Below are positions 35,179 through 43,875 of a DNA stretch of 64,000 nucleotides, piece after piece (the first letter of the stretch is position 1; each line of letters begins with the position of its first letter). The position numbers and the translations under genes were made by a program. This DNA is from JBFWRK01 sp050248955 (GTDB taxonomy: Bacteria; Actinomycetota; Acidimicrobiia; Acidimicrobiales; Ilumatobacteraceae): NCBI GenBank assembly GCA_050248955.1, contig JBFWRK010000018.1:1-64000 (forward strand), in the 5' to 3' direction. The notes under the pieces are model-generated. The model had not been told where the DNA came from. It was given only the letters and a program-made list of their open reading frames with translations, and did not search any database.

Positions 35179-35976
35179 ATGCAGCCGAGCAACAGTCGGA
35201 TCCTCGCCGCAGAAGCCGTGGGCACAGCGGTGCTGATGATCGGCGGGCCGGGCAGCGCCGTTCTCGGCAGCGGTATCGGGACGCTCGGTGTGGCGCTCGC
35301 CTTCGGGCTGTCGCTGCTCGTGATGGCCTACGCGATCGGCCACATCTCCGGCTGCCACATCAACCCCGCCGTGACGGTGGCGATGGTCATCGCCCGCAAG
35401 ATCCGGCTGGCGGCGGTGCCCTTCTACATCATCGGTCAGCTGATCGGTGCGGCCATCGGCGCGACCATCGTGTTCGGCATCGCCCGCGGGCTCGACGACT
35501 TCCAGACGTTCGAGCGGTTCGCCCAGAACGGCTGGGACAAGTGGAGCCCCGGCGGCTACGGCCTCGGCTCGACGATCATCGTCGAGATCATCTTCACCGC
35601 GCTGCTCGTCGTGGTCGTACTCGCGACGACCCATCGCGACTTCGCGCCTGGGTTCAACGCGATCGCCGTCGGCCTCACGCTCGCACTGATCCACATGGTC
35701 ACGATCCCGATCGACAACACGTCGGTGAACCCTGCCCGCAGCTTCGGTGCCGCCATCTTCTCCGACTCGGATGCGTGGGTGCAGCTGTGGGCCTTCATCG
35801 TCTTCCCGCTGATCGGTGCGGTGCTCGGCGTGTTCATCTGGCTGATGATCTCCGAGACGAGGCTCGAGGAGACGATGGCGTTCAACCCGGCGCTCGCGCA
35901 GGCACGGGACATGGCCACGAACGCGATCGACGAGGTCGTGGACGAGATCGAGGACGCTACGGACCGCAGGGACTGA
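35179..35976 (+). CDS. aquaporin (MIP family)
   Basis: A 265-residue membrane channel with six membrane spans. Both pore motifs are present: INPAVT (NPA 62-64) and VNPARS (NPA 184-186). ar/R-filter neighbours such as GHISGCHINP look like the water-type AqpZ group rather than glycerol facilitators, but selectivity cannot be fixed by eye. The C-terminal tail after the last span is acidic and unusually long (ALAQARDMATNAIDEVVDEI). ATG 35179 has GGGGG close upstream; the GTG at 35173 would add two residues. Confidence 0.9.
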   Translation: MQPSNSRILAAEAVGTAVLMIGGPGSAVLGSGIGTLGVALAFGLSLLVMAYAIGHISGCHINPAVTVAMVIARKIRLAAVPFYIIGQLIGAAIGATIVFGIARGLDDFQTFERFAQNGWDKWSPGGYGLGSTIIVEIIFTALLVVVVLATTHRDFAPGFNAIAVGLTLALIHMVTIPIDNTSVNPARSFGAAIFSDSDAWVQLWAFIVFPLIGAVLGVFIWLMISETRLEETMAFNPALAQARDMATNAIDEVVDEIEDATDRRD

Positions 35977-36058
35977 ACTGCGACCCGGATGGCTGCCACG
36001 TCCGGCGCGGCGGCGCGTCGTAAGGTCGTTCGCTGTGCCGTGAACTGAGGAGGACGCC

Positions 36059-37417
36059 ATGTCCGACGAGCTACCCGATCCCTGGGGGAAGCCCGCGTAC
36101 GGTGGTGGTGCATCCGCGCCTCCACCAGGAACGAACCCGCCGCGACCGCCGGCCCCACCGACGACGGCGATGCCGCCGACGAGCAGCGCACCGGATCCGG
36201 CATCGATGCCGACGAGTGCGATGCCGGTCACCCGGCCCGGCGGCGGCGCTCCGCCGAGGGGACCGATCCCGCCGCTCGGCGGCGACGTACCGCCGCCCGG
36301 TGACCGCCGGCCGCTGATCCTCGGCATCGTCATCGGGCTCGTGGCCGCGCTGCTCATCGGCCTCGTCGCCTTCGTGCTTACGCGTGATGGCGACGACTCG
36401 GCCTCCGAGCTCACCGACGTCTCACCGGTGACGACGCTCACGCCGGACACGCTCCCGCAGGAGACGACGACCTCGGCGGTGGTCGAGGAGACGACGACGA
36501 TCCCGACCACCACCGAAGTGACCACGACGACGGCACCGGCTCCGACGACCACCGTCGTCGACCCGACGGGCTGGCCGAGCGGGCTCCTCCTCACCGTCGC
36601 CGCCAACGACGGCGTGCACGTCGTCGGACCGAACGGCGCGAACACCCTCGTCGTGCCGGAAGCCGTGGAGATCGCGCTGCCGATCCCCGGCACCGACGAC
36701 TTCGTCGTGCAGACCCGCAGCGGTCGCTACAGCGGTGCGACGCCCGAGCAGACCGCGATCCGCCGCGTCGGGCCCGGCGGTGCCGTCGTGCTGATCGAGC
36801 CACCAACCGGGGTCTACCTCCGTCTCCACGACGTGCGGATCGTCGCCGGCAACCTGGTCGTGCTCTACAGCACCGACGTCGGCGACAACCCGGACACCCA
36901 GGTCGAGAACCTCGCCCAGTACCGGTTGGGAGACGGCACGGTGGTCAACCTCGGGACGATCGGCGGCTGGGAGGCGTCGACGAGCCGGCTGAAGCTCGGC
37001 GGCGTGACCGCGGTCGGCGAGTTCTTCGCCGAGGCGAGCAGCGGGTTTATGTCCGTCCGCGAGGACGGCACGACGATCGATCCGGCATCGATCGGCCTCG
37101 AGGACAGCTACGACGACTGCGGCGACTGCCCCCGCCGGTTCACGATCACGCCGAACGGGCAACGGTTGGCATGGCTCGATGGCAACTCGCTCGTCGTCGT
37201 CGATCTCGGCACCGGTGCAGAGGTGCAACGAGCGGGCGTGCCCGGCGACATCGCAGCCTCGGTGGCCGACATCATCTTCTCCGACGGGATCGCCGTGCTG
37301 AACCGCAGTTCCTCCGGAACCACGAACGGACCGTTCGGCAACGCGGTGATCGTCGACCTTCGGGGCTCCGCCCCCGTGTTCATCGACGTCCCGATCCCCG
37401 GCTTCGTCGCCCGCTGA
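36059..37417 (+). CDS. single-pass membrane protein with Pro-rich head and Thr-rich stalk
   Basis: A 452-residue protein. Residues 1-82 are Pro/Ala/Gly-rich (PPRPPAPPTTAMPPTSSA) and cytoplasmic by the simplest model. One membrane segment follows (LILGIVIGLVAALLIGLVAF, about 86-107). Then comes a Thr/Pro/Val stalk of about 60 residues and a beta-rich outer domain from about 170 (WPSGLLLTVAANDGVHVVG to the end) that may be a small propeller, with an unusual CGDC pair at YDDCGDCPRRF. The order is like anti-sigma or sensor proteins of actinobacteria, but I see no known family. Ribosome site GAGGAGG before ATG 36059; TAAGGT at 36021-36026 may be the -10. A strong terminator follows. Confidence 0.65.
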   Translation: MSDELPDPWGKPAYGGGASAPPPGTNPPRPPAPPTTAMPPTSSAPDPASMPTSAMPVTRPGGGAPPRGPIPPLGGDVPPPGDRRPLILGIVIGLVAALLIGLVAFVLTRDGDDSASELTDVSPVTTLTPDTLPQETTTSAVVEETTTIPTTTEVTTTTAPAPTTTVVDPTGWPSGLLLTVAANDGVHVVGPNGANTLVVPEAVEIALPIPGTDDFVVQTRSGRYSGATPEQTAIRRVGPGGAVVLIEPPTGVYLRLHDVRIVAGNLVVLYSTDVGDNPDTQVENLAQYRLGDGTVVNLGTIGGWEASTSRLKLGGVTAVGEFFAEASSGFMSVREDGTTIDPASIGLEDSYDDCGDCPRRFTITPNGQRLAWLDGNSLVVVDLGTGAEVQRAGVPGDIAASVADIIFSDGIAVLNRSSSGTTNGPFGNAVIVDLRGSAPVFIDVPIPGFVAR

Positions 37418-37434
37418 CCACACGGCGCACGCGA

Positions 37435-37462
37435 AAGGGCCGGTCCTCACGGACCGGCCCTT
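37435..37462. terminator. bidirectional terminator between the membrane-protein gene and groL
   Basis: AAGGGCCGGTCC, loop TCAC, GGACCGGCCCTT: a perfect 12-bp stem flanked by A and T residues, serving both convergent genes. Confidence 0.9.
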
Positions 37463-37511
37463 CGTGCTGTTGCGGCTCACCCCGCCGGAGCGGAGCGGTG
37501 CAGGTCGGAGG

Positions 37512-39131
37512 TCAGAAGTCCTCCATGCCTCCACCGGGCATGCCGCCGCTGTCCTTCTCCGGCTTGTCGGCGACGACGGCCTCGGTCGTGAGGAAGAGCG
37601 CCGCGATCGATGCCGCGTTCTGCAGCGCCGACCGGGTGACCTTCGCAGCGTCGATCACGCCGAGCTTCACGAGGTCCTCGTACTCGCCGGTGGCGGCGTT
37701 CAGGCCTTCGTTGCCGGTCAGGTTCTTGACCCGCTCGACGACGACGCCACCCTCCATGCCGGCATTCTCGGCGATCTGCTTGAGCGGAGCCTCGAGCGAC
37801 TTGGAGACCATGCGGGCGCCGGTCGCCTCGTCACCGCTGAGCTCGGCGGCGGCCGCGAGCACGGCGGCCTGCGCACGGATCAGCGCGACACCACCACCGG
37901 GCACGACACCCTCTTCGATGGCAGCCTTCGTGGTGCTGACCGCATCCTCGATGCGGTGCTTCTTCTCCTTCAGCTCCACCTCGGTGGCCGCGCCGACCTT
38001 GAGCACGGCGACACCGCCGGTGAGCTTGGCGAGACGCTCCTGCAGCTTCTCCCGGTCGTAGTCCGAGTCGGTGTTCTCGATCTCGGCCTTGATCTGGTTG
38101 ATGCGGCCCTTGATGTCGTCTTCCTCACCGCCACCCTCGACGATGGTGGTCTCGTCCTTGGTGATGATGACCTTCTTCGCCTTGCCGAGCAGGTCGAGCG
38201 TCACGTTCTCGAGCTTGAGGCCTACTTCCTCGCTGATCACCTGGCCACCGGTGAGGATCGCCATGTCCTGCAGCATCGCCTTGCGCCGCTCGCCGAAGCC
38301 CGGCGCCTTCACGGCAGCGGACTTGAACGTGCCGCGGATCTTGTTGACGACGAGCGTGGCGAGCGCCTCGCCCTCGATGTCCTCGGCGACGATGACGAGC
38401 GGTCGGCTGCTCTGCATGACCTTCTCGAGCACCGGCAGCATGTCGCGCACCGAGCTGATCTTCGAGCTGACGAGGAGCACGAGGGCATCGTCGAGGACGG
38501 CCTCCATGCGCTCCGGGTCGGTGACGAAGTACGGCGAGATGTAGCCCTTGTCGAAACGCATGCCCTCGACGAGGTCCATCTCCATGCCGAAGGTCTGGCT
38601 CTCCTCGACGGTGATGACACCGTCCTTGCCGACCTTGTCGATCGCCTCGGAGATCATCTGACCGATCTCGGCGTCAGCGGCGGAGATCGACGCGACCTGA
38701 GCGATCTGGTCCTTGTTGTCGACCTCCTTCGAGAGGTCCTTGATGCTGCCGACAGCAGCGGCGACGGCGGCCTCGATGCCCTTCTTCAGGCTCATCGGGT
38801 TCGCGCCGGCGGCGACGTTGCGCAGGCCCTCGCGGACCATCGCCCACGCCAGGACCGTGGCGGTCGTGGTGCCGTCACCGGCGACGTCGTCGGTCTTCTT
38901 GGCGACTTCCTTGACCAGTTCGGCACCGATCCGCTCGTACGGGTCTTCGAGCTCGATCTCCTTCGCAATGGAGACGCCGTCGTTCGTGATCGTCGGCGCG
39001 CCCCACTTCTTCTCCAGCACCACATTGCGGCCCTTCGGCCCGAGCGTGACACGCACGGCGTCGGCGAGCTTGTTCATCCCCGCCTCGAGTCCGCGACGAG
39101 CCTGCTCATCGAACGCAATCGTCTTCGACAT
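37512..39131 (-). CDS. groL: chaperonin GroEL
   Basis: A 539-residue GroEL, the ring chaperonin. Visible are MSKTIAFDEQARRGLEAGMN, RVTLGPKGRNVVLEKKWGAP, the ATP loop VAGDGTTTATVLAWAMV, GYISPYFVTDP, APGFGERRKAMLQDMAIL, EEGVVPGGGVALIRAQAA and a Gly/Met tail GGMPGGGMEDF. No groES lies beside it, as is usual for the solo actinobacterial groEL copy that accompanies a groES-groEL operon elsewhere. Control is by HrcA: a CIRCE element lies 75 bases upstream (39206-39232). Its stop faces a bidirectional terminator. Confidence 0.98.
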   Translation of the reverse strand: MSKTIAFDEQARRGLEAGMNKLADAVRVTLGPKGRNVVLEKKWGAPTITNDGVSIAKEIELEDPYERIGAELVKEVAKKTDDVAGDGTTTATVLAWAMVREGLRNVAAGANPMSLKKGIEAAVAAAVGSIKDLSKEVDNKDQIAQVASISAADAEIGQMISEAIDKVGKDGVITVEESQTFGMEMDLVEGMRFDKGYISPYFVTDPERMEAVLDDALVLLVSSKISSVRDMLPVLEKVMQSSRPLVIVAEDIEGEALATLVVNKIRGTFKSAAVKAPGFGERRKAMLQDMAILTGGQVISEEVGLKLENVTLDLLGKAKKVIITKDETTIVEGGGEEDDIKGRINQIKAEIENTDSDYDREKLQERLAKLTGGVAVLKVGAATEVELKEKKHRIEDAVSTTKAAIEEGVVPGGGVALIRAQAAVLAAAAELSGDEATGARMVSKSLEAPLKQIAENAGMEGGVVVERVKNLTGNEGLNAATGEYEDLVKLGVIDAAKVTRSALQNAASIAALFLTTEAVVADKPEKDSGGMPGGGMEDF

Positions 39132-39200
39132 CTTTTCGTTCCTCCACTGAGGATGAGAATGGACAGAAACGGCACATCGCCGTTCGCACTCGGTTCCATC

Positions 39201-39232
39201 GAGTGCTAGCACTCTAGACCTTCGAGTGCTAA
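39201..39232. promoter_or_regulatory. CIRCE element with an extra half-site (HrcA operator)
   Basis: CTAGCACTC (39206-39214), 9 nt, GAGTGCTAA (39224-39232), one base off the CIRCE consensus. The left arm is also part of a perfect 14-bp palindrome, GAGTGCTAGCACTC (39201-39214), so there are three half-sites in a row. Confidence 0.9.
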
Positions 39233-39261
39233 CGGGACAACCGATCGCGTTCGGAGGCCGC

Positions 39262-39696
39262 TCAGAGGAGTCGCCGGAGCACCACCGCAGTGTTCGTCTC
39301 GCCCGCGCCGTGGTCCTTCATCCAGGTCAGCAGCCCGTCGAGCCCGGCGGTGCCGCTGCAGGCGACGTTGACGCGGAAATCGAACCGGCCGGTGATGTGC
39401 GCCATCCACGTCACCTCCTCGCGATCGCGGAGCTGCGCCGCGAACCGCACCGGGTCGTCCGCGACGATCACGTCGATCACCGCCTCGAGGTCTCGCCCCA
39501 GCGCGGCCTGGTCGATCTCGGCGGTGTAGCGCCGAATCACACCCCGCCGGGTCAACCGACGGGCGCGCTCGGCGGTGGCGTTGGCCGACAGGTGCACCCG
39601 GGCGGCGAGCGTCTGCCAGGGGATCCGCCCGTCCTGACGAAGGATCCCGAGGATCTCACGGTCGATGTGGTCAATCGGTGCTGCTTCCACTGCCAT
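39262..39696 (-). CDS. Lrp/AsnC-family transcriptional regulator
   Basis: A 144-residue Lrp-type regulator. The N-terminal helix-turn-helix reads IDREILGILRQDGRIPWQTL and ARVHLSANATAERARRLTRR, and the C-terminal RAM domain binds a small ligand (VTWMAHITGRFDFRVNVACS). Ends TNTAVVLRRLL, close to the usual T-x-x-V-L stop. ATG 39696, or ATG 39705; a CACAAT hexamer lies 7 nt before ATG 39696. Divergent from the gene at 39.75 kb, which it may control. Confidence 0.85.
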   Translation of the reverse strand: MAVEAAPIDHIDREILGILRQDGRIPWQTLAARVHLSANATAERARRLTRRGVIRRYTAEIDQAALGRDLEAVIDVIVADDPVRFAAQLRDREEVTWMAHITGRFDFRVNVACSGTAGLDGLLTWMKDHGAGETNTAVVLRRLL

Positions 39697-39747
39697 AGCG
39701 CACATTGTGGTGCGGAACTCGGTGAATTTCGCATCGCCGCTCCCGAG

Positions 39748-40236
39748 ATGATGGGTGCCATGGATTCGTTCACGCTCGACCGCCTCGACCGCCTCGCCCT
39801 CGAGGCCGATCGCATCGCCGACGGCCTCGAGTCGGCCACGCTCCCCCGCGCGGCGTGGACGCACCGCGCCCACGTCCTCGCTGCCACCGCCCTGGTACGT
39901 CGCCACGGCGCCGCCGAGGCACTTGCCCGGCTGCGCCTCGCGATTCCTCGCTACAACGAAGCGACCGGCACGCCGAACACCGACACCAGCGGCTACCACG
40001 ACACGCTCACCGTGTTCTACACGTGGGCCATCGAGCGGCTCGTCGCCGGCGGGCTGTCGACGCTCGCGATCCTGTGGCACCCGCTGACGAGTCCTGGCGC
40101 GCCGCTCTCGTGGTGGGACCGCGAGACGCTGTTCTCACGCGAGGCCCGGCGGACGTTCGTGCCGTCGACGCTCGCGCTGCCCGGCGACCCCGCCCCCCAC
40201 GGATCTCTGCTCGCCGCCGGACACCCCACGTCCTGA
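39748..40236 (+). CDS. conserved hypothetical protein, 3' end duplicated
   Basis: A 162-residue soluble helical protein. RAAWTHRAHVLAATALVRRH, RLRLAIPRYNEATGTPNTDT, SGYHDTLTVFYTWAIERLVA and APLSWWDRETLFSREARRT give it a recognisable conserved look (histidines in WTHRAH and GYHDT), but I know no function. ATG 39748 or 39760. The last 19 codons with the stop lie inside a perfect 71-bp tandem duplication (40180-40321), the second copy being untranslated here. Divergent from an Lrp-type regulator. Confidence 0.75.
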   Translation: MMGAMDSFTLDRLDRLALEADRIADGLESATLPRAAWTHRAHVLAATALVRRHGAAEALARLRLAIPRYNEATGTPNTDTSGYHDTLTVFYTWAIERLVAGGLSTLAILWHPLTSPGAPLSWWDRETLFSREARRTFVPSTLALPGDPAPHGSLLAAGHPTS

Positions 40237-40321
40237 CCCGAGCAGAGCGGCCCGGCGACCCCGCCCCCCACGGATCTCTGCTCGCCGCCGGACACCCCAC
40301 GTCCTGACCCGAGCAGAGCGG
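40180..40321 (+). repeat. perfect 71-bp tandem duplication
   Basis: Copies at 40180-40250 and 40251-40321 are identical. Each carries ATCTCTGCTC and, 27 bases on, GAGCAGAG, that is, the dispersed motif in inverted orientation. Copy one includes the 3' end and stop of the preceding gene. Confidence 0.95.
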
Positions 40322-40350
40322 CGGGATGTCGTCCGGATCGAGCAGAGAAC
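40203..40350. repeat. GAGCAGAGAACC motif cluster 2
   Basis: Copies at 40203-40212 (reverse), 40240-40247, 40274-40283 (reverse), 40311-40318 and 40340-40350 (GAGCAGAGAAC). The last lies just ahead of the promoter of the FAD gene. Confidence 0.6.
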
Positions 40351-40361
40351 GAGCAGCTCGC

Positions 40362-40367
40362 TAGGTT
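40362..40367 (+). promoter_or_regulatory. leaderless -10 hexamer of the FAD oxidoreductase gene
   Basis: TAGGTT, 7 nt before ATG 40375. A GAGCAGAGAAC copy occupies the place of the -35. Confidence 0.5.
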
Positions 40368-40374
40368 CTCGCCG

Positions 40375-41829
40375 ATGCGAGTCATCGTGGTCGGGGGCGG
40401 CGTCGCGGGGCTGGGTTCGGCACTCGCACTGGCACGGGCAGGTCATCGGGTCACCGTGCTCGAGCGCGACGACACGCCGATGCCGGCGTCTGCGGACGAG
40501 GCGTTCGACTGGGACCGGCGGGGCGCGCCACAGGTGCGCCACAGCCATGCCTTCCTCGCCCGGCTGAGCAACCTCCTGCGTGACCACTACCCGGACGTGC
40601 TCGCCGAGCTCATCGCCGTCGGTGCCACCGAGATCCGCTTCGGCGAGGCGTTGCCGCCCACGATGGTCGGCTTCGAACCGGACGCCGACGACGCCGACCT
40701 CACGATGATCGCCTGCCGGCGCACCACGTTCGAGTGGATCGTTCGCAAGGCCGCGCTCGCCGAGGGGAACGTCGAGGTGCCCACGGGGCTCGCCGTCGAC
40801 GGCTTCCTCGCCGGCGATCCCGTGGTACCGGGCATCCCGCACGTGCGCGGCGTGCACTGCACGACGGGTGACACGCTCGAGGCCGACCTCGTGATCGCCG
40901 CAGCGGGACGGCGCTCGGTCGTGCCGGAGTGGCTGACGGCGATCGGCGCCGACGACGTGGCCGAGACGGCCGAGGACACGGGCATCGTCTACTACACCCG
41001 CTTCTACCGGTTGCTCGACGGCCACGATGCGCCGCCGCGAAGCGGTCCGATCGGCGGCGACCTCGGCTACCTGAAGTACGGCGTCTTCGCCGGCGACAGC
41101 CGCACGTTCTCCATCACGCTCGCCACGCCCGTCGCCGACGACGAGCTGCGCCGCCTCCTCGCCGACCCGATGGTCTTCGACGCCGCGGCGCGCCAGCTCG
41201 TGGCGACGGCTCCCTGGCTCGACGGTCGCGCCGAGCCGATCACGCCCAAGGTGCACGTGATGGCCGGACTGCTCAACCGCTGGCGCGACTACGTGCGCGA
41301 CGGCGCGCCGGTCGCCACCGGCTTCCTGGCGGTCGGCGACGCGCTGCTCTGCACGAACCCCCTGTACGGGAGAGGGTGCGCCACCGGGTTCTGGGGCGCG
41401 CAGCTCATCGTGGAGGCCGTGGGCGCGCACGAGGGTGATCCGCTCGCCCTCGCAATGGCGTACGACGAGGCTGTTCGCGAGCAGCTCCTGCCGTGGTACC
41501 GCTCGACCGTGCAGCAGGACGCCGAGGCACGGCGGGTCGCAGCAGCGATGCTCGCCGGCGAGGATCCGGACGGCGACGAGGAGGATCCGCGCACGTTCAT
41601 GCGGGCCGTGTTCCGCGACGGCCTGGTCCCCGCACTGCGTACCGATCCGACGGTGCTGCGCGCGTTCATGCGCAACTTCAACCTGCTCACGCCGCCGGAT
41701 GCGCTGATGACGGATGCCGACATCAGCGCCCGCGTGCTCGCCGTGTGGAGCGACCGCGACAACCGTCCGGCTGAGCCACGTCTCGGCCCCGCCCACCGCC
41801 ACGAGCTGCTGGCGCTGATCGCCACCTGA
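40375..41829 (+). CDS. FAD-dependent oxidoreductase/monooxygenase
   Basis: A 484-residue flavoprotein. The N-terminal dinucleotide fold is VIVVGGGVAGLGSALALARA with GHRVTVLERD, followed by GAPQVRHSHAFLARLSNLLR. The second FAD motif reads TGFLAVGDALLCTNPLYGRG and CATGFWGAQLIVEAVG, like geranylgeranyl-reductase or aromatic hydroxylase relatives. The GAPQxRHSH stretch is seen in a set of actinobacterial oxidoreductases of unknown substrate. No signal peptide. Leaderless start from the TAGGTT hexamer. Confidence 0.85.
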   Translation: MRVIVVGGGVAGLGSALALARAGHRVTVLERDDTPMPASADEAFDWDRRGAPQVRHSHAFLARLSNLLRDHYPDVLAELIAVGATEIRFGEALPPTMVGFEPDADDADLTMIACRRTTFEWIVRKAALAEGNVEVPTGLAVDGFLAGDPVVPGIPHVRGVHCTTGDTLEADLVIAAAGRRSVVPEWLTAIGADDVAETAEDTGIVYYTRFYRLLDGHDAPPRSGPIGGDLGYLKYGVFAGDSRTFSITLATPVADDELRRLLADPMVFDAAARQLVATAPWLDGRAEPITPKVHVMAGLLNRWRDYVRDGAPVATGFLAVGDALLCTNPLYGRGCATGFWGAQLIVEAVGAHEGDPLALAMAYDEAVREQLLPWYRSTVQQDAEARRVAAAMLAGEDPDGDEEDPRTFMRAVFRDGLVPALRTDPTVLRAFMRNFNLLTPPDALMTDADISARVLAVWSDRDNRPAEPRLGPAHRHELLALIAT

Positions 41830-41874
41830 CGCTGTCTGACACCGGCGCCCCGACGGGTTCCGAGCGCGACGGCG

Positions 41875-42150
41875 TCAGCCGCCGGCGACAGCGGGGATGA
41901 TCGAGACCGTCTCGCCGTCCGGCACCGGGGTCTCGAGGCCCTGCAGGTAGCGCACGTCGTCGTCGGCGACGAACAAGTTCACGAAGCGACGCAACGAGCC
42001 GTCCTCGGCGAACAGGCGATCGCGGAAGCCGGGGTGGACTGCCTCGAGGTTGCCGAGCACGTCGCCGAGCGTCGCGCCGTCGACCGTCACGGTCGGGGCG
42101 CCGCCGGAGATCGGTCGGAGGGTCGTCGGGATGCGAACGGTCACGGCCAT
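41875..42150 (-). CDS. MoaD/ThiS-like sulfur-carrier protein
   Basis: A 91-residue ubiquitin-like beta-grasp protein ending in the di-glycine needed for thiocarboxylate formation (SIIPAVAGG). MAVTVRIPTTLRPISGG, LGDVLGNLEAVHPGFRDRLF and DDDVRYLQGLETPVPDGETV match the MoaD family with an N-terminal strand. It could donate sulfur for molybdopterin or for another thio-compound; the E1-like activating partner is not in the window. ATG 42150 has TAGGGT 7 nt upstream. Confidence 0.9.
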   Translation of the reverse strand: MAVTVRIPTTLRPISGGAPTVTVDGATLGDVLGNLEAVHPGFRDRLFAEDGSLRRFVNLFVADDDVRYLQGLETPVPDGETVSIIPAVAGG

Positions 42151-42157
42151 GGCCAAA

Positions 42158-42163
42158 ACCCTA
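42158..42163 (-). promoter_or_regulatory. leaderless -10 hexamer of the MoaD-like gene
   Basis: TAGGGT on the minus strand, 7 nt before ATG 42150. Confidence 0.5.
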
Positions 42164-42172
42164 CCGTCGTGG

Positions 42173-43768
42173 TCAGGTTTGGACACAGCTGTCGAAGTAG
42201 GCGACCAGCGCGTCGACGAGTGGCGCCGGATCGGCGCCCACCGCTTCCGCGTACACCTTGACCTTCGGCTCGGTACCGCTCGGGCGCACCTGCACGCGCG
42301 CCGTCGGCCCGCACTGGAGCCGGAGCAGCCCCGCTTCTTCGAACCACGTGACCTCGGTGACGGGATGGCCGGCGAGCTCGGCGGGCGGTTTCGCCTGCAT
42401 CGCCGCCACCGCGACGGCGCCGACCGCTGGATCCATCTTGATCGAGTGCTCCTGCGTGAGGTGCCGGCCGTAGCGGTCGGCGATGGCATCGAGGCGCTGT
42501 TGCAGCGTCTCACCCGAGGCCTTCGCCGTGGCCGCCACCTCGGCCATCATCACGGCTGCGCTGATGCCGTCCTTGTCGAGCGGGCGGCTCGCCACCAGGT
42601 AGCCGAGGGCCTGCTCGTAGCCGAACAGGAACTGCCACTCGGGGTGGTCGAGCACCATGCGCGCGATCCACTTGAAGCCCGTGAACGTCTCGGCATAGCG
42701 CACGCCGTGTGCCGCGGCCATCTCACCGAGGAGCGTGGACGACACGAGCGTGGTGATCACGAGTCGGTCCCCACCCGTGGTCGTCGACAGCAGGTGGTCG
42801 GCGAGCAGCCAGCCGAGCTCGTCACCGCCGAGGCGACGCCACCCGCCGTCGGGTGTCGGGATGGCGGCGCCCAGTCGGTCGGCGTCGGGATCGTTGGCGA
42901 GCGCGATGTCCGCAGCGCACGAAGCGGCGAGCTCGAGCAGGAGATCCATCGCCCCCGGCTCCTCCGGGTTCGGGAACGACACCGTCGGGAAGCTCGGGTC
43001 GGGCTGGAACTGCGCCTCGACCACGTGGGGCGCAGGCAGGCCGGCGTGCTCGAACGCGGCGAGCAGCACCTCACCGCCGACGCCGTGCATCGGGGTGTAC
43101 GCGACGCGGACGTCGGTCGCGGTGGCCGGGCGGATCGCCTCGACGTAGGCGCGGATCACGGCGCCGTCGAGCGTCGAGATCAGCGGATCGTCCTCGGCCG
43201 AGACGGGCACATCGGCCGGGGCGCGGTCGATCTCGGCGGAGATGCCGGTGTCGTGGGGTGGGACGATCTGCGCACCATCACCGAGGTACACCTTGTAGCC
43301 GTTGTCCTGTGGCGGGTTGTGGCTCGCCGTGACCATCACACCGGCCGCGGCGTCGAGCTCGGTGATCGAGAACGCGAGCACCGGCGTCGGCAGGCGGTGC
43401 GGCAGCAGCATCGACCTCACGCCGAGTGCCGCGGCGACGCGGGCCGAGTCGAGCGCGAAGACGTCGCTGTTGCGACGGGCGTCGTAGCCGATCACGATCC
43501 CCCGCTCGGCGGTCCGCGGGTCGGTGCGCAGCAGGTACTGCACGAGGCCCCAGGCGGCGCGCCGCACGACGACGCGGTTCATCCGCATAGGCCCGGCACC
43601 GAGTGCGCCGCGCAGACCGGCCGTGCCGAACTGCAGACGGCCGTCGAAGCGATCGGCCACGCCCGCTCCATCGTCAGCGGCAACGAGCCGCTCGAGCTCT
43701 GCCCTGGTGTCGGGATCCGGATCGACGGCGATCCAGGCGGCGGCTCGGTCACGCAGTTCGGGGGTCAT
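42173..43768 (-). CDS. phosphosugar mutase (phosphoglucomutase/phosphomannomutase family)
   Basis: A 531-residue alpha-D-phosphohexomutase. The phosphoserine loop is TASHNPP with S149, the metal site DPDADR, the sugar-specificity motif GGDELG and the phosphate-binding RPSGTEPK; N-terminal RLQFGTAGLRGALGAGPMRM is the family start. Length and the GTAGLRG form point to the PGM2-like/phosphopentomutase side rather than MrsA/GlmM. Single gene, ATG 43768, with MoaD-like gene after it. Confidence 0.9.
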   Translation of the reverse strand: MTPELRDRAAAWIAVDPDPDTRAELERLVAADDGAGVADRFDGRLQFGTAGLRGALGAGPMRMNRVVVRRAAWGLVQYLLRTDPRTAERGIVIGYDARRNSDVFALDSARVAAALGVRSMLLPHRLPTPVLAFSITELDAAAGVMVTASHNPPQDNGYKVYLGDGAQIVPPHDTGISAEIDRAPADVPVSAEDDPLISTLDGAVIRAYVEAIRPATATDVRVAYTPMHGVGGEVLLAAFEHAGLPAPHVVEAQFQPDPSFPTVSFPNPEEPGAMDLLLELAASCAADIALANDPDADRLGAAIPTPDGGWRRLGGDELGWLLADHLLSTTTGGDRLVITTLVSSTLLGEMAAAHGVRYAETFTGFKWIARMVLDHPEWQFLFGYEQALGYLVASRPLDKDGISAAVMMAEVAATAKASGETLQQRLDAIADRYGRHLTQEHSIKMDPAVGAVAVAAMQAKPPAELAGHPVTEVTWFEEAGLLRLQCGPTARVQVRPSGTEPKVKVYAEAVGADPAPLVDALVAYFDSCVQT

Positions 43769-43875
43769 CACGCCATTCTGTCCTGAGCGAATGCGTCCAT
43801 CGCCCGCACCGAGCCGCCGGGGCGGGACGCCGGCGACGCGGTGATCCAACTGCAGGTGGCGGGCGAACGACGAGC

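Noticed and set aside
37464..39209. 581-residue frame on the plus strand opposite groL
   Set aside because: Sequence is low in sense (long runs of Leu/Asp/Arg) and the opposite strand is a full GroEL; a shadow due to high GC.
40251..40307. second copy of the peptide in the 71-bp duplication as part of the protein
   Set aside because: The stop codon in copy one (40234-40236) ends the gene; the second copy is in another frame.
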